DNA of 64,000 nucleotides from Gammaproteobacteria bacterium (GCA_004357385.1 SMWF01000110.1:1-64000); one strand, 5' to 3'. Positions 41,811 to 51,324 are shown, counted from the first letter of the stretch. Notes: generated from the letters alone by a model not told the origin. Program-made: numbers and translations.

Positions 41811-42395
41811 TCATCGCAATTCGTCGAGCGTTACGATCGAGTAGACACGGGTATCGCGTATCTCCCCCGAAGGCCCACGGGTATCTCCACGCAGTATTCC
41901 TTCGAGGGTGAATCCGAGCCGTTCCACGACCCGCCAGCTGCGTTCGTTGGCGTTGTCCATGCGCGCCTCGAAGCGCCGCGCCGACAGCGAGGTGAATGCC
42001 ATCCGGCAGATTGCGCGCACGGCCTCACCGATGTATCCCCGCCCGACACAGGAGCTTCTGCACCAGTAGCCCACTTCGAAGGAAGGAACCGACCAGTCGA
42101 TGCGGTGCAACCCACTTGCGCCAATCAGCTGCTCTGTCCCGCGTTCGAACAGCAGTAGCGGCAGGTCTTCACGACGCGCGAACCGGGCGGCCGACTCCCT
42201 GGCGAAAATCTCCGATTGCGCCGCGCTGGGGATTTCCTGAGCCCAGGGCATCCATGGTTTGAGTTGGTCGAAGGATTCACGAACAGCGATGTTGATACTC
42301 GCGCCATCACCCGGCCGTGGCGGGCGAATCAACAGACGATCGGTGTCGATCTGCTCCGGTACGTCCACCAGGATCGGCTCATCGATGCCGCTCAC
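41811..42395 (-). CDS. GNAT family N-acetyltransferase (RimJ/RimL-like)
   Basis: This 194-residue acetyltransferase begins at a GTG overlapping the MFS stop in a GTGA junction; an ORF extension to 42686 lies inside the MFS gene and is rejected. Landmarks are TDRLLIRPPRPGDG, GASGLHRIDW, EVGYWCRSSCVGRGYIGEA, and NERSWRVVERLGFTLEG. These fit RimJ/L-like protein or small-molecule acetyltransferases using acetyl-CoA. It is the sixth gene of the Fur-led operon. Confidence 0.88.
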   Translation of the reverse strand: MSGIDEPILVDVPEQIDTDRLLIRPPRPGDGASINIAVRESFDQLKPWMPWAQEIPSAAQSEIFARESAARFARREDLPLLLFERGTEQLIGASGLHRIDWSVPSFEVGYWCRSSCVGRGYIGEAVRAICRMAFTSLSARRFEARMDNANERSWRVVERLGFTLEGILRGDTRGPSGEIRDTRVYSIVTLDELR

Positions 42396-43696
42396 AACTC
42401 GCCTGCGCCTGCCAACAGCCGCTGCCTGTCGCGATCGAAACATCGTCCGGCCATGTAGAACAGTGGGATCGCCGTAAGCGAGATAAGCGTGAACAGCAAC
42501 AAGGTCCAGGTAAATGGTTGGGCAACGCCCCGGGCCAGCAGGTAGTCGATCAGGATTCCGCCGCAGGTTATACCTACCCCCAGCCCGACCAGGTTCAGCG
42601 TCAGAATATAGAACGCCACGACCGTCCCCCGAACCTTCGCGGGCACCAGTTCCTGGACGGTCGCGAAGGTCGGCCCATAGAAGCAACCGAGCTGGAAAAA
42701 GCCGAAGAAGATGCCCATCCAGAACCAGACGCTTGCCGGATCCACGATGCGATACACGATGGTGAATGGCGCCAGCACCAGCAGGATCCAGAACAGAAAC
42801 ATCGGTCGACCCATGCCCGTGCGGCGCAGGAACCAGTCGCCTCCCATGCCGCCGAACAGATTGCCGAGGACGCCACCCGTCATAGCAATCCAGCCGCTAT
42901 ACTGAGCGATCTCGGCACGTTCGAAGCCCCGCTCCTGGACGTACCACAACTGATCAAACGTGGCCGCGCCCAGCACGAAGTGCATCGCGACCCCGCCGGA
43001 AATCGTGTACGTAAGCGCCGGTGAAGCGCGCAGTACGCGCAATGCAGTACGCGCGATCTCCCGAAGGTTCGGCCTTGCCGTATCCACCACCACGTGCCGG
43101 CGCGGGGTCTCTTTGACGAACAACATGACCACCGCAAGCCCGACGCCAATTCCGCCCAACGCGTAAAAACAATTGCGCCAGCCGATCGCCGGGCCGAGAT
43201 ACCCCGCAATCAACAGGCTCACCCCCACGCCGATCGGAACCCCCATATAGTAGAAGCCCGAGGCGAACCCCAGTTTGCGCGCCGGAAACCGGTCGGCCAG
43301 CATCGACATCGATGTGGGCGTGAGGATTGATTCGCCGACACCGATCAATGCGCGCGGTGCGGCCAACGACCAGAACCCTTTTGCGGCGCCCGACAACGCG
43401 GTCAGCGCGCTCCACAACGTCAACCCGATTGCCACCAGCCGGGGTCGGTTGACCAGGTCGGCCAGCACGCCCATGAACAGTCCCATGAACGCGTAGAAGA
43501 TAATGAACGCGAATCCCGTCAGCCAGCCAAACTGCGTATTGGTCAAACCCAGATCGGGAACGATGAAGTTCGCAAAACTCGCCAGCAGCTGACGATCGAC
43601 GAAATTCATGACATTGAGCAGCGTCAGAAACCCCAGAAACACATAGTGCCGCGTCTCCGTCGTTGCCCCGCCCTCGACCTCTATTTGAGCTTGCAT
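42392..43696 (-). CDS. MFS transporter (organic acid:H+ symporter-like)
   Basis: This 434-residue inner-membrane protein begins at an ATG with GAGGAG 5 bases upstream; a GTG 6 bases before it is less well placed. It shows the MFS signature GVLADLVNRPRLVAIGLTLW and about 12 helices. The GVGESILTPTSMSMLADRFP segment resembles the spinster/hexuronate branch. It lies 9 bases after glcF, so glycolate or another carboxylate is the likely cargo. The GNAT gene overlaps its stop. Confidence 0.88.
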   Translation of the reverse strand: MQAQIEVEGGATTETRHYVFLGFLTLLNVMNFVDRQLLASFANFIVPDLGLTNTQFGWLTGFAFIIFYAFMGLFMGVLADLVNRPRLVAIGLTLWSALTALSGAAKGFWSLAAPRALIGVGESILTPTSMSMLADRFPARKLGFASGFYYMGVPIGVGVSLLIAGYLGPAIGWRNCFYALGGIGVGLAVVMLFVKETPRRHVVVDTARPNLREIARTALRVLRASPALTYTISGGVAMHFVLGAATFDQLWYVQERGFERAEIAQYSGWIAMTGGVLGNLFGGMGGDWFLRRTGMGRPMFLFWILLVLAPFTIVYRIVDPASVWFWMGIFFGFFQLGCFYGPTFATVQELVPAKVRGTVVAFYILTLNLVGLGVGITCGGILIDYLLARGVAQPFTWTLLLFTLISLTAIPLFYMAGRCFDRDRQRLLAGAGEL

Positions 43697-43705
43697 CCGC
43701 ACTCC

Positions 43706-44926
43706 TCATGGTCTACCCGTGACAAGTTCCAGCCAATGCAGCACCGGCACGTCGGTCGCCGCGCCGAGATGCATCTGACAACCCACATTGGCGGTCGCAA
43801 TGACGTCCGGTTCGAGCGCCAGCAGCGCTGTCAGTTTGCGCTCCCGCAGTGCCTGGGAAATCTCCGGCTGAAGCGCTGCATAGCTACCCGCGGAGCCGCA
43901 ACACGCGTCCGGCTCCGCCACCGGCAGCAGCTGGTAGCCCGCCCGTTCCAACAAGCCTTCAACCGTGCCGCTGATACCCTGGCCATGCTGGAGAGTACAA
44001 GGAGCCTGCCAGGCGACACGTGTAAATCGCGCGTCGCGGCGCAGACGTAGCTGCTCACGGTCGACAAATTCCGCGACATCGAGGGTGCGCTCCGCGACCC
44101 GACGGGCCTTGCGACTCCATAAAGGATCCTCTGCAAGCAAGCGGCCGTAGTCTTTTACGGTCACTCCACAACCACTGGCCGACGACAAAATCGTCTCGCC
44201 CCCGTCACCCGCGCCAACCAATGCCGCGATATTGCGGCGCATGCTCTGATGCGCCCTCTCGGTCTGACCAAGATGTAACGCCAGGCCGCCACAGCATTGC
44301 TCACCGCTTATCTCGAGCACCCCGATATCGTTGTCCTGCAACAGGCGGCGCAGCGCGGCGTTACTTGCCGGTGTCGCCACCCGCTGCACGCACCCTTCGA
44401 GGACCACCACCCGGCGTTTCACATCGACCACCTCGCGAGGGCTTCGCTCCCTGATACCCGCGGGTGCCGCCGGCAACAGACCACGCAGCCGCTCGGGCAG
44501 AGCCCAGCGAATCCAAGCGCCAAGCCTTACCAGGATCCGAAACAGGGCGGGCCGCGATACGACGTGAACCAGCGCCACCCGTGTGAGACGCTCCAACAGA
44601 GGGCGCCGCCGATGCCGAGCCAGCGTATCCCGGCCGATCTCCAGCAGCTCACCGTAGGCGACACCCGACGGGCAGCTGGGCTCGCAAGCCCGGCACGTTA
44701 AACAACGGTCCAGATGAGTCTGAACTGTCGAATGTCCGGTCCCCGTCTCGAGCATGCCCTTGATCAGATAGATGCGGCCCCTGGGCCCGTCGAGTTCATC
44801 GCCAAGCAGTTGATAGGTCGGACAGGTCGCGTTGCAGAAACCGCAATGCACACAAGCCCGCAGAATTTCATCCGCTCGCTTGCCGCTTACGGTGTCGAGC
44901 AGATCCTGGGGAAGATTCGTTTGCAT
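43706..44926 (-). CDS. glcF: Glycolate oxidase iron-sulfur subunit
   Basis: GlcF carries electrons from the GlcD/GlcE flavoproteins to the membrane. The 406-residue protein has two 4Fe-4S clusters, CVHCGFCNATC (Cys25/28/31/35) and CLTCRACEPSC (Cys75/78/81/85), then the Cys-rich CCG domains, with EQCCGGLALHLGQ and DACCGSAGSYA. The start codon directly follows the glcE stop, with no gap. Together with glcD and glcE it oxidises glycolate to glyoxylate. Confidence 0.95.
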   Translation of the reverse strand: MQTNLPQDLLDTVSGKRADEILRACVHCGFCNATCPTYQLLGDELDGPRGRIYLIKGMLETGTGHSTVQTHLDRCLTCRACEPSCPSGVAYGELLEIGRDTLARHRRRPLLERLTRVALVHVVSRPALFRILVRLGAWIRWALPERLRGLLPAAPAGIRERSPREVVDVKRRVVVLEGCVQRVATPASNAALRRLLQDNDIGVLEISGEQCCGGLALHLGQTERAHQSMRRNIAALVGAGDGGETILSSASGCGVTVKDYGRLLAEDPLWSRKARRVAERTLDVAEFVDREQLRLRRDARFTRVAWQAPCTLQHGQGISGTVEGLLERAGYQLLPVAEPDACCGSAGSYAALQPEISQALRERKLTALLALEPDVIATANVGCQMHLGAATDVPVLHWLELVTGRP

Positions 44927-45979
44927 TCAGTACATCCGTCCGGGGTTGAGAATGCCCTTCGGATCGAACGCCGTCTTTATGCGTTGGTGATAGCGCAGCA
45001 GATGAGCATCCAGCGGCATGAACGCATCCGCCTCGGAGTCGAACCGGATCGCGTAGCCGTCAATCGACCGCACAGCTTCCCTGACCCGAGTCGTCGCCTC
45101 CGTCGTCCTGAGCCACCTCAGCGCGCCCGCCCATTCCGTCAACCAGGTACCGTCGAGCGGTGGATACGGTGCCGCAAACGGCACGGAGATCCGCCACAAC
45201 GAGCCGCCCGACTCACTCGCATCGAAATGCGAAACAGAATGATCACGCACGGCATTCCACAACGCCGAGTCACCCGGTTCACCCCCCAGAGTCCTGACGG
45301 CATCGTCGAGGTCGGGGGTGCTGCCCGACAGACGCAGCGACAGCCTCCCGTCGACCTGGCAGGTAGCGCTGATCGGCAGCGCCGACCGGCCAAGCTCCAC
45401 TACACGGTCAAGCGCAGCTTGACGCTCCATCTCGAACGTCAGCGTGCACTCATGTTCGGGTTGCGGCCGCGTGCGCACGCTGACGCCAAGGATCACGCCC
45501 AGGGTGCCGAACGAGCCGCACAGCAATCGCGATACGTCGTAGCCGGCCACGTTCTTCATCACCTGGCCACCAAAACGCAGCCGCTGACCATAACCGTTGA
45601 GCATCTCGATGCCGAGTACGGCATCACGCAGCGCGCCGTACCAGGGTCGTCCCGGGCCGGAGAATCCAGCGGCGACGGCACCGCCCAAGGTGCCGCCACC
45701 CAGGTACTCTGGTGGTTCGAAGGGCAGCATCTGGCGCTGCTCGGCGAGGATTCTCGCCAGATCCTTCAGTGCCGTCCCGGCGCGGGCGGTAACCACGAGT
45801 TCCTCCGGCCGGTAATCGATGACACCGACATGCTGCGCAGTACTGAGCAGCTCACCGGCCGGAGAGGATCCCAGGAACCGCTTGCTCCCCGATCCGGCGA
45901 TGCGTAGTGGTCGCTCAGCCGCATAGGCCTCCTGGACGGCATGCTGCAACCGATCGGCCAGGTCGAGAGCGCCACTCAC
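44927..45979 (-). CDS. glcE: Glycolate oxidase FAD-binding subunit
   Basis: This 350-residue protein has the FAD-binding PCMH fold of GlcE: LRIAGSGSKRFLG near the N-terminus, GVIDYRPEELVVTARAGT, and LGGGTLGGAVAAGFSGPGRP. It starts with GTG one base after the glcD stop. GlcE lacks the C-terminal catalytic half of GlcD and works as its partner. No glcB (malate synthase) or GntR-type glcC is present in the window. Confidence 0.94.
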   Translation of the reverse strand: MSGALDLADRLQHAVQEAYAAERPLRIAGSGSKRFLGSSPAGELLSTAQHVGVIDYRPEELVVTARAGTALKDLARILAEQRQMLPFEPPEYLGGGTLGGAVAAGFSGPGRPWYGALRDAVLGIEMLNGYGQRLRFGGQVMKNVAGYDVSRLLCGSFGTLGVILGVSVRTRPQPEHECTLTFEMERQAALDRVVELGRSALPISATCQVDGRLSLRLSGSTPDLDDAVRTLGGEPGDSALWNAVRDHSVSHFDASESGGSLWRISVPFAAPYPPLDGTWLTEWAGALRWLRTTEATTRVREAVRSIDGYAIRFDSEADAFMPLDAHLLRYHQRIKTAFDPKGILNPGRMY

Positions 45980-45980
45980 G

Positions 45981-47435
45981 TCAGAATCGCTCGAGCTCCG
46001 GATGGGGTAGATTGCCGGCGTGGACGTGCATCCCTCCGAGTTCGGCGCAGCGTGCCAGGGTAGGCACCGCCTTGCCCGGGTTGAGCAGGCACTCCGGGTC
46101 GAACGCCGCTTTCAGCCGGTGCATCTGGTCCAACTCGTCGGCACCGAACTGCACGCACATCTGGTCGAGCTTTTCGACCCCGACACCATGCTCACCGGTA
46201 ATCGAGCCACCGACGCCGACGCACAGTTCCAGGATTCGCCCGCCAAACGCTTCGGCGCGCCGCCGCTCATCGGCGATGTTGGCGTCGTACAGAATCAGGG
46301 GATGCAGATTGCCATCCCCCGCATGGAACACGTTGGCTACGCGCAACTCGAACTCCGCCGACAACCGGTCGATGGCGCTCAGCACCTCGGCCAGGCGTGC
46401 TCGCGGGATGGTACCGTCCATGCAGTAGTAGTCCGGCGCGATCCGACCGATGGCAGGAAACGCGGCCTTGCGGCCCAGCCACATACGCTCGCGTTCCGCC
46501 GCGTCCTTCGCGATGCGCACGTCGCTGGCTCCGGCCCGACGCATCAGCTGCTCCACCTGCACGCAGCGTGCCGCGACTTCGGCGTCGCCTCCATCGAGCT
46601 CACATAGCAGAATCGCCGCCGCATCCAGCGGGTATCCGGCGTGCACATATTGCTCTGCGGCGCTGACCGCGAGCCGGTCCATCATCTCGAGTCCGGCCGG
46701 AATGATGCCGGCGGTGATCACTGCGGCTACTGCGTCCGCCGCCGATTCAACCCGTGGAAAGGCGGCCAGCAATACCTGTTTGCAGGGCGGTTCCGGCAAC
46801 AGTCGAACGGTGACCTGGGTGACGATGCCCAACATTCCCTCCGAACCGTTCAGCAACGCCAACAGATCGAAACCAGGAGCGTCCAGCGTTGCGCCGCCAA
46901 GGCAAAGTTCCTCGCCCGCGCTGGTCAAAACCTTGAGGCCCACGACATTGTGTACTGTCAGGCCATACTTCAGACAATGGACACCGCCCGAATTTTCAGC
47001 GACGTTGCCGCCAATGCTGCAGGCAATCTGAGAAGACGGGTCGGGTGCATAGTAGAGTCCGTAAGGCGCAGCGGCCTCGCTGATCGCCAGGTTGCGTACG
47101 CCTGGCTCCACTACCGCAACCCGGTTATCCGGATCGACCCGAAGGATCCGATTGAGCTTGGCAAGACCAATCAACACGCCGTCGCGCAGCGGCCGCGCAC
47201 CGCCGGACAGCCCCGTCCCAGCACCACGCGGTACCAGCGGCACCGAGAGTTCCCTGCACACCGCAACGACCTGGGCGAGCTGCGTCAGATTTTCCGGGAG
47301 GGCCACCACCCCGGGGATCTCTCGGATCGCCGTCAATCCGTCCGTTTCGTAGGGCTTAAGGGCGGGCCCTGCAGTGATCAGCGATGCGGGTGCGAGCACC
47401 GCGCCCAGTTTCTCCAGGAGCCTGACTCGATCCAC
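45981..47435 (-). CDS. glcD: Glycolate oxidase catalytic subunit
   Basis: This 484-residue flavoprotein has VPRGAGTGLSGGARP, SIGGNVAENSGGVHCLKYG, and GEHGVGVEKLDQM, which mark GlcD/FAD-linked oxidases. It oxidises glycolate with FAD. The start is a GTG, with GGGGG ahead, 12 bases after the Fur-family gene. All three subunits are intact, so glycolate use is likely functional, perhaps recycling algal or photorespiratory glycolate. Confidence 0.95.
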   Translation of the reverse strand: MDRVRLLEKLGAVLAPASLITAGPALKPYETDGLTAIREIPGVVALPENLTQLAQVVAVCRELSVPLVPRGAGTGLSGGARPLRDGVLIGLAKLNRILRVDPDNRVAVVEPGVRNLAISEAAAPYGLYYAPDPSSQIACSIGGNVAENSGGVHCLKYGLTVHNVVGLKVLTSAGEELCLGGATLDAPGFDLLALLNGSEGMLGIVTQVTVRLLPEPPCKQVLLAAFPRVESAADAVAAVITAGIIPAGLEMMDRLAVSAAEQYVHAGYPLDAAAILLCELDGGDAEVAARCVQVEQLMRRAGASDVRIAKDAAERERMWLGRKAAFPAIGRIAPDYYCMDGTIPRARLAEVLSAIDRLSAEFELRVANVFHAGDGNLHPLILYDANIADERRRAEAFGGRILELCVGVGGSITGEHGVGVEKLDQMCVQFGADELDQMHRLKAAFDPECLLNPGKAVPTLARCAELGGMHVHAGNLPHPELERF

Positions 47436-47447
47436 ACCGCCCCCCGA

Positions 47448-47933
47448 TCAATCCGTCGGACGGGCGCGACATTCCTCACACAGCCCGCGAACCTCGACGA
47501 GGTCCGTCGACGTCTGAAATTTGACGTCCGCGGCAGTCTGGGAAATACGTTGCTCAAGACGTTGGTCTTCGAGTTCGATGACGTTGGAACACTCGCCGCA
47601 GACAAGCAGCAAGCCGCCGTGTCCAGGCGCGTGCCGGTGGCACGCAGTATAGGCATTCAGCGCACTGATCCGATGGACCAGTCCGGTACCCACCAGGAAA
47701 TCGAGGGAGCGGTACACCGTGACGGGTGCTGCGTTGTGGCGGTGCACCTTCAGCTCGTCGAGCAGTTCATATGCACCAACCGGAGTGTCATGCCGACAGA
47801 CCAGCTCGTAGACCTCTCGACGCAACGGAGTAAAGGACAGGCCCCGTTCCCGACACAATGCGTCCGCGAAACGTACCAGCTTGGTGAGTTCGGACGCGCG
47901 CGATATTTCTTCGGAAGGTCGAGGCGACTTCAT
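47448..47933 (-). CDS. Fur/Zur family transcriptional regulator
   Basis: This 161-residue metalloregulator has the winged-helix LSFTPLRREVYELVC and APVTVYRSLDFLVGTG, then the metal site CHRHAPGHGGLL. The structural zinc pairs are CGEC (Cys112/115) and CEEC (Cys152/155). The zinc pairs and the insert suggest Zur rather than Fur or PerR, but this needs checking. It leads the operon with glcDEF, 12 bases apart, which is unusual since glc genes are normally controlled by a GntR protein. It may autoregulate and control the operon. Confidence 0.9.
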   Translation of the reverse strand: MKSPRPSEEISRASELTKLVRFADALCRERGLSFTPLRREVYELVCRHDTPVGAYELLDELKVHRHNAAPVTVYRSLDFLVGTGLVHRISALNAYTACHRHAPGHGGLLLVCGECSNVIELEDQRLEQRISQTAADVKFQTSTDLVEVRGLCEECRARPTD

Positions 47934-48013
47934 CTGCTCGATCAGGGGCTCGCTGGGCCCGAGGGTATCACGAATGCCTCACCGTCGGTTGGATCCGGTG
48001 GTATCGTGGGCCC

Positions 48014-48487
48014 ATGAGCATCGCCGCGAGACTCGCCGAGTTAGACATCGTGCTACCGCCGCCAATGCGCACCGGCGGATTGCCATTTCAACTGGTACGC
48101 ACGCACGGCAACCGCGCCCTTGTGGCCGGCCACGTTCCGCTGGACGGCGAGGGTCGCATGGCAAAACCCCTGGGCAAGGTGGGCGCCGACGTGAGCGCGG
48201 AACAGGGCTACGCCGCCGCGCGTTTGTGCGCCCTGGCAATGCTGGCGAGTCTCCAGGCTGAACTCGGGTCGCTCGACAGAGTAGAACGCTGGCTTCGAGT
48301 ATTTGGCATGGTCAATGCCGCGCCCGAGTTCAACGCGTTACCTGGTGTGATCAATGGCTGTTCGGAGCTACTGATCGACGTGTTCGGCGAGTCGGTCGGA
48401 GGCCACGCCCGATCAGCGATCGGTGTCGCCGAACTTCCGTTCGGTGCGCCCGTTGAGATCGAAGCCGAGGTCGCGATTCGCGACTGA
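48014..48487 (+). CDS. RidA/YjgF family protein
   Basis: This 157-residue protein matches the larger RidA subgroup: LVAGHVPLDGEGRMAKPLGKVG, AAARLCALAMLASLQAELGSLDRV, and VNAAPEFNALPGVINGCSELLIDVFGE. RidA proteins hydrolyse reactive enamine/imine intermediates or bind small ligands. It lacks the classical C-terminal PxxAR signature, ending GAPVEIEAEVAI. It sits 11 bases before dihydroorotase. Divergent from the Fur-led operon across an 80-base gap. Confidence 0.9.
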   Translation: MSIAARLAELDIVLPPPMRTGGLPFQLVRTHGNRALVAGHVPLDGEGRMAKPLGKVGADVSAEQGYAAARLCALAMLASLQAELGSLDRVERWLRVFGMVNAAPEFNALPGVINGCSELLIDVFGESVGGHARSAIGVAELPFGAPVEIEAEVAIRD

Positions 48488-48498
48488 TCGTTGCCACC

Positions 48499-49842
48499 AT
48501 GTCCGCCATCGTCATCCGCAACGCCCGCCTGATTAACGAAGGGGCGGCGATCGACGCGGATCTGTTGATCAGAAGTGGCCACATTGACACGATCGGTGCC
48601 GTTGGGACGATTACGGCACCGTCCGGGGCACGCGAATTCGACTGCGCCGGTCGCTTACTGCTGCCTGGCATGATCGATGACCAGGTGCACTTTCGCGAAC
48701 CTGGATTCGAACACAAAGGCGACATCGCAACCGAATCGCGTGCGGCGGTGGCCGGCGGTATCACCAGTTACATGGAAATGCCGAACTGCAACCCGTTGAC
48801 GATCAGCAACTCAGCACTGGCCGACAAACATCATCGTGCCGCCGACCGCTCGCTGGCCAACTACGGCTTCTACCTGGGGGCCACGAACGACAATCTCGAG
48901 GACGTGAAGGCCGTCGATCTCCAGCTCGCCTGTGGCGTGAAGGTGTTCATGGGCGCGTCGACCGGCAATATGCTGGTCGACGACGAGCGCACCCTGGAGG
49001 GGATTTTTGCGGGCAGCCCGCTGCTCATCGCCACGCACTGCGAGGACACGCCCACGATTCTCGCCAACGAGGCCAAGGCCGAAGCGCGTTATGGGCAGGA
49101 GATCCCATTCACAGAACATCCCAGGATCCGCTCCGAAGAGGCGTGCTACAAATCGTCGTCCCTCGCCGTCACTCTGGCCCGGCGTCACGGAGCGCGGCTG
49201 CACGTGCTGCATCTGACGACGGCGAGGGAGCTCGAACTATTCGACCCGGGACCCCTGGATGCCAAGCACATCACCGCCGAAGCATGCGTTCATCATCTGT
49301 TTTTCGACGAGTCCTGGTACCCCAGCAAAGGCGCCGACATCAAGTGCAACCCGGCCATCAAAACTGCTGCAGACCGAGACGCCCTGTTGCGCGCGGTGGC
49401 GGACGACCGGATCGACGTGATCGCAACCGATCACGCACCGCACACCCGCGAGGAAAAAGATCGCGCCTACGCCGGCGCGCCCGCGGGCTTGCCGCTGGTT
49501 CAGCACGCGCTGCTGACACTGATGGAACACGTCGCTGCCGGCAAGCTGACCGTGGAACAGATCGCCCATAAGACGGCGCACGCGCCGGCGACGCTGTTCG
49601 GTGTCAAGCAACGCGGCTTCATTCGCGAGGGCTATTGGGCCGACCTGGTGGTGATCGATCCCAACGGCCGCACCGACGTGGACCGGGAGCCGATCCTGTC
49701 CAAATGCGGCTGGTCACCGTTCTCCGGCATGACTTTCCGCTCATCAATTGCCGCGACCTTCGTCAATGGCGTGCTTGCGTACCAGGCAGGCAGGTTCGAA
49801 ACCGACCAGCCAGGCCGCCGGCTGGAATACCATCGCGACTGA
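48499..49842 (+). CDS. pyrC: Dihydroorotase (class I type)
   Basis: This 447-residue amidohydrolase closes carbamoyl-aspartate to dihydroorotate in pyrimidine synthesis. The metal motif, normally HxH, reads DDQVHFREPG, so the first His is Gln62 and His64 is kept. KVFMGASTGNML carries the metal-bridging Lys, and ATDHAPHT the later Asp/His. The DDQVHF form is, as I recall, typical of one dihydroorotase subgroup. It follows RidA by 11 bases. Allantoinase-like activity is an alternative. Confidence 0.88.
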   Translation: MSAIVIRNARLINEGAAIDADLLIRSGHIDTIGAVGTITAPSGAREFDCAGRLLLPGMIDDQVHFREPGFEHKGDIATESRAAVAGGITSYMEMPNCNPLTISNSALADKHHRAADRSLANYGFYLGATNDNLEDVKAVDLQLACGVKVFMGASTGNMLVDDERTLEGIFAGSPLLIATHCEDTPTILANEAKAEARYGQEIPFTEHPRIRSEEACYKSSSLAVTLARRHGARLHVLHLTTARELELFDPGPLDAKHITAEACVHHLFFDESWYPSKGADIKCNPAIKTAADRDALLRAVADDRIDVIATDHAPHTREEKDRAYAGAPAGLPLVQHALLTLMEHVAAGKLTVEQIAHKTAHAPATLFGVKQRGFIREGYWADLVVIDPNGRTDVDREPILSKCGWSPFSGMTFRSSIAATFVNGVLAYQAGRFETDQPGRRLEYHRD

Positions 49843-49874
49843 CACCGCGCCGGTCGAAGGAAGGGTCCACGCCG

Positions 49875-50354
49875 ATGCCCGAGTTCCACAGCGAAAACAA
49901 AATTCCCGGGCTCCGGAGTTTGTCTCGAGTCGGACCCATTATTGTGATTGCCGCACTGACGTACGGATTGGGCACATTGCGAATTTCCGACGACGTGTTG
50001 ATCTGGGCTGTGTCGATATTTCTCGGCTTGGCGATCGTCGCCTACTTCCTGGTACGGGCACTGATGGAGCGGCGCGCCTTGCACATCAAGATCGGTACCG
50101 ACTGGATCCGCATCCGACGTGGCACGCGGGTACTCTCAGCACCTCTGCACTACGTATCGATCGAAAAATCGATGCTGTTCGACAATCGCTTCAAAGTCTC
50201 GCATCCGCGCAAGAAGCTCAGCTTTACGATCTCGGTGGATCGGTTTCCCAAAGATCAGCGTGCAGGATTGAGCGCCCTGCTCGACGCGCGTGCGAAACCC
50301 GGCGGCGGCGCGCTCGCCAGCTTCATAAATATTGACCCGCCATCGCCTCGATAG
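49875..50354 (+). CDS. Hypothetical membrane protein
   Basis: This 159-residue protein has two hydrophobic stretches (about 21-37 and 43-62), then a basic beta-rich domain (HIKIGTDWIRIRRGTRVLSAPLHYVSIEK). The domain resembles bacterial PH-like cytosolic domains of small two-TM proteins. AAGGAAGG lies 9-11 bases before the ATG. It follows dihydroorotase by 32 bases. Its last 32 bases overlap the opposing nitronate-monooxygenase-like gene. No family assigned. Confidence 0.65.
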   Translation: MPEFHSENKIPGLRSLSRVGPIIVIAALTYGLGTLRISDDVLIWAVSIFLGLAIVAYFLVRALMERRALHIKIGTDWIRIRRGTRVLSAPLHYVSIEKSMLFDNRFKVSHPRKKLSFTISVDRFPKDQRAGLSALLDARAKPGGGALASFINIDPPSPR

Positions 50355-51270
50355 TCGCGAAGAACTCCTCACGCACTTCCGCGATGATCTCCGCCACCGG
50401 CCGCACCGAATCGATTCGCCCACAGACCTGGCCCGTCAACGGAATCGCAGACTCCATGTCGCCGCCGAAGTACAAATCCTTCGCCGTGCCGAACTCCGCC
50501 ATCGCATTGATTTCGGGTTCACGCTCCAGGCGCGAGGTTTTCTCGGTGCGCAGCGCACGCAGTCCCGGAGAGTGGAAGCGATTGAGGAACACGGTGTCCG
50601 TTTCCTTCGCGTCGACGATGGCCTGCTTCCAGTTTTCGTGCACCGGTGACTCGAGCGCCGACACCATCCGGGTGCCCATCTGCACACCTTCGGCGCCCAA
50701 CGCAAACGCGGCCGCCATGCTGGCACCGTCGACGAATCCGCCCGCCGCAATGATCGGCACATCCACCTTGGAGCGCACCAGCGGCAACAGCACCATGGTC
50801 GCAACATCCCGCGGGTTCTTGAAACCCCCGCCCTCGCCGCCTTCGACGATCAGCCCATCCACCCCGCACTCCACTGCCTTCAATGCTGCTTTGAGGCTCG
50901 GGACCACATGGAAGACGGTGAGCCCGCCAGCCTTCAGCTGCTCGGTGTAGCGCTCCGGACTGCCCGCCGAAGTCGTGACGAACTTGACGCCCTGATCGAT
51001 CACGAAGCTGACAATGTCGGGATCGCGGACGAAGGCCTGGGCGATGTTCACGCCGAACGGCTGATCCGTGAGCGCGCGCATCTTCTTGATCTCTTCGCGG
51101 ATCGCATCCAGCTCTCCGGACGAGGTTTCGATGATGCCGAGCGCGCCGCAGTTGGATACGGCTGAGGCGAGCTGCGAACGGGCAATCCAGCCCATGGGAG
51201 CCTGCACCAATGGGATCTCGACACCAAGCATTTCGGTGACACGGTTCTTGAACTGCATGGAACTCTTCAT
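50323..51270 (-). CDS. Nitronate monooxygenase-like flavin oxidoreductase
   Basis: This 315-residue TIM-barrel FMN protein has VQAPMGWIARSQLASAVSNCGALG, GVDGLIVEGGEGGGF, and VPIIAAGGFVDGASMAAAFALGAEGVQMGTR, which mark the NPD/nitronate monooxygenase family. Members oxidise nitroalkanes or act as enoyl reductases. It is monocistronic, and its 3' end overlaps the opposing membrane gene. The actinobacterial relatives are common among lipid genes, in keeping with its surroundings. Confidence 0.88.
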   Translation of the reverse strand: MKSSMQFKNRVTEMLGVEIPLVQAPMGWIARSQLASAVSNCGALGIIETSSGELDAIREEIKKMRALTDQPFGVNIAQAFVRDPDIVSFVIDQGVKFVTTSAGSPERYTEQLKAGGLTVFHVVPSLKAALKAVECGVDGLIVEGGEGGGFKNPRDVATMVLLPLVRSKVDVPIIAAGGFVDGASMAAAFALGAEGVQMGTRMVSALESPVHENWKQAIVDAKETDTVFLNRFHSPGLRALRTEKTSRLEREPEINAMAEFGTAKDLYFGGDMESAIPLTGQVCGRIDSVRPVAEIIAEVREEFFATIEAMAGQYL

Positions 51271-51324
51271 CCGGGAGCCTCAGCGGCGTCTGGTTGCCCA
51301 GACCGCGCGGCTGCGCAGCCTAAC

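Noticed and set aside
42396-42686. N-terminal extension of the GNAT gene
   Set aside because: It lies wholly inside the MFS gene; the GTGA overlap start is more natural.
44714-48017. Long plus-strand ORFs (397 and 458 codons) opposite glcE, glcD and the Fur-family gene
   Set aside because: Shadow frames of well-supported genes; low-complexity Arg/Gln/His-rich products with no motif.
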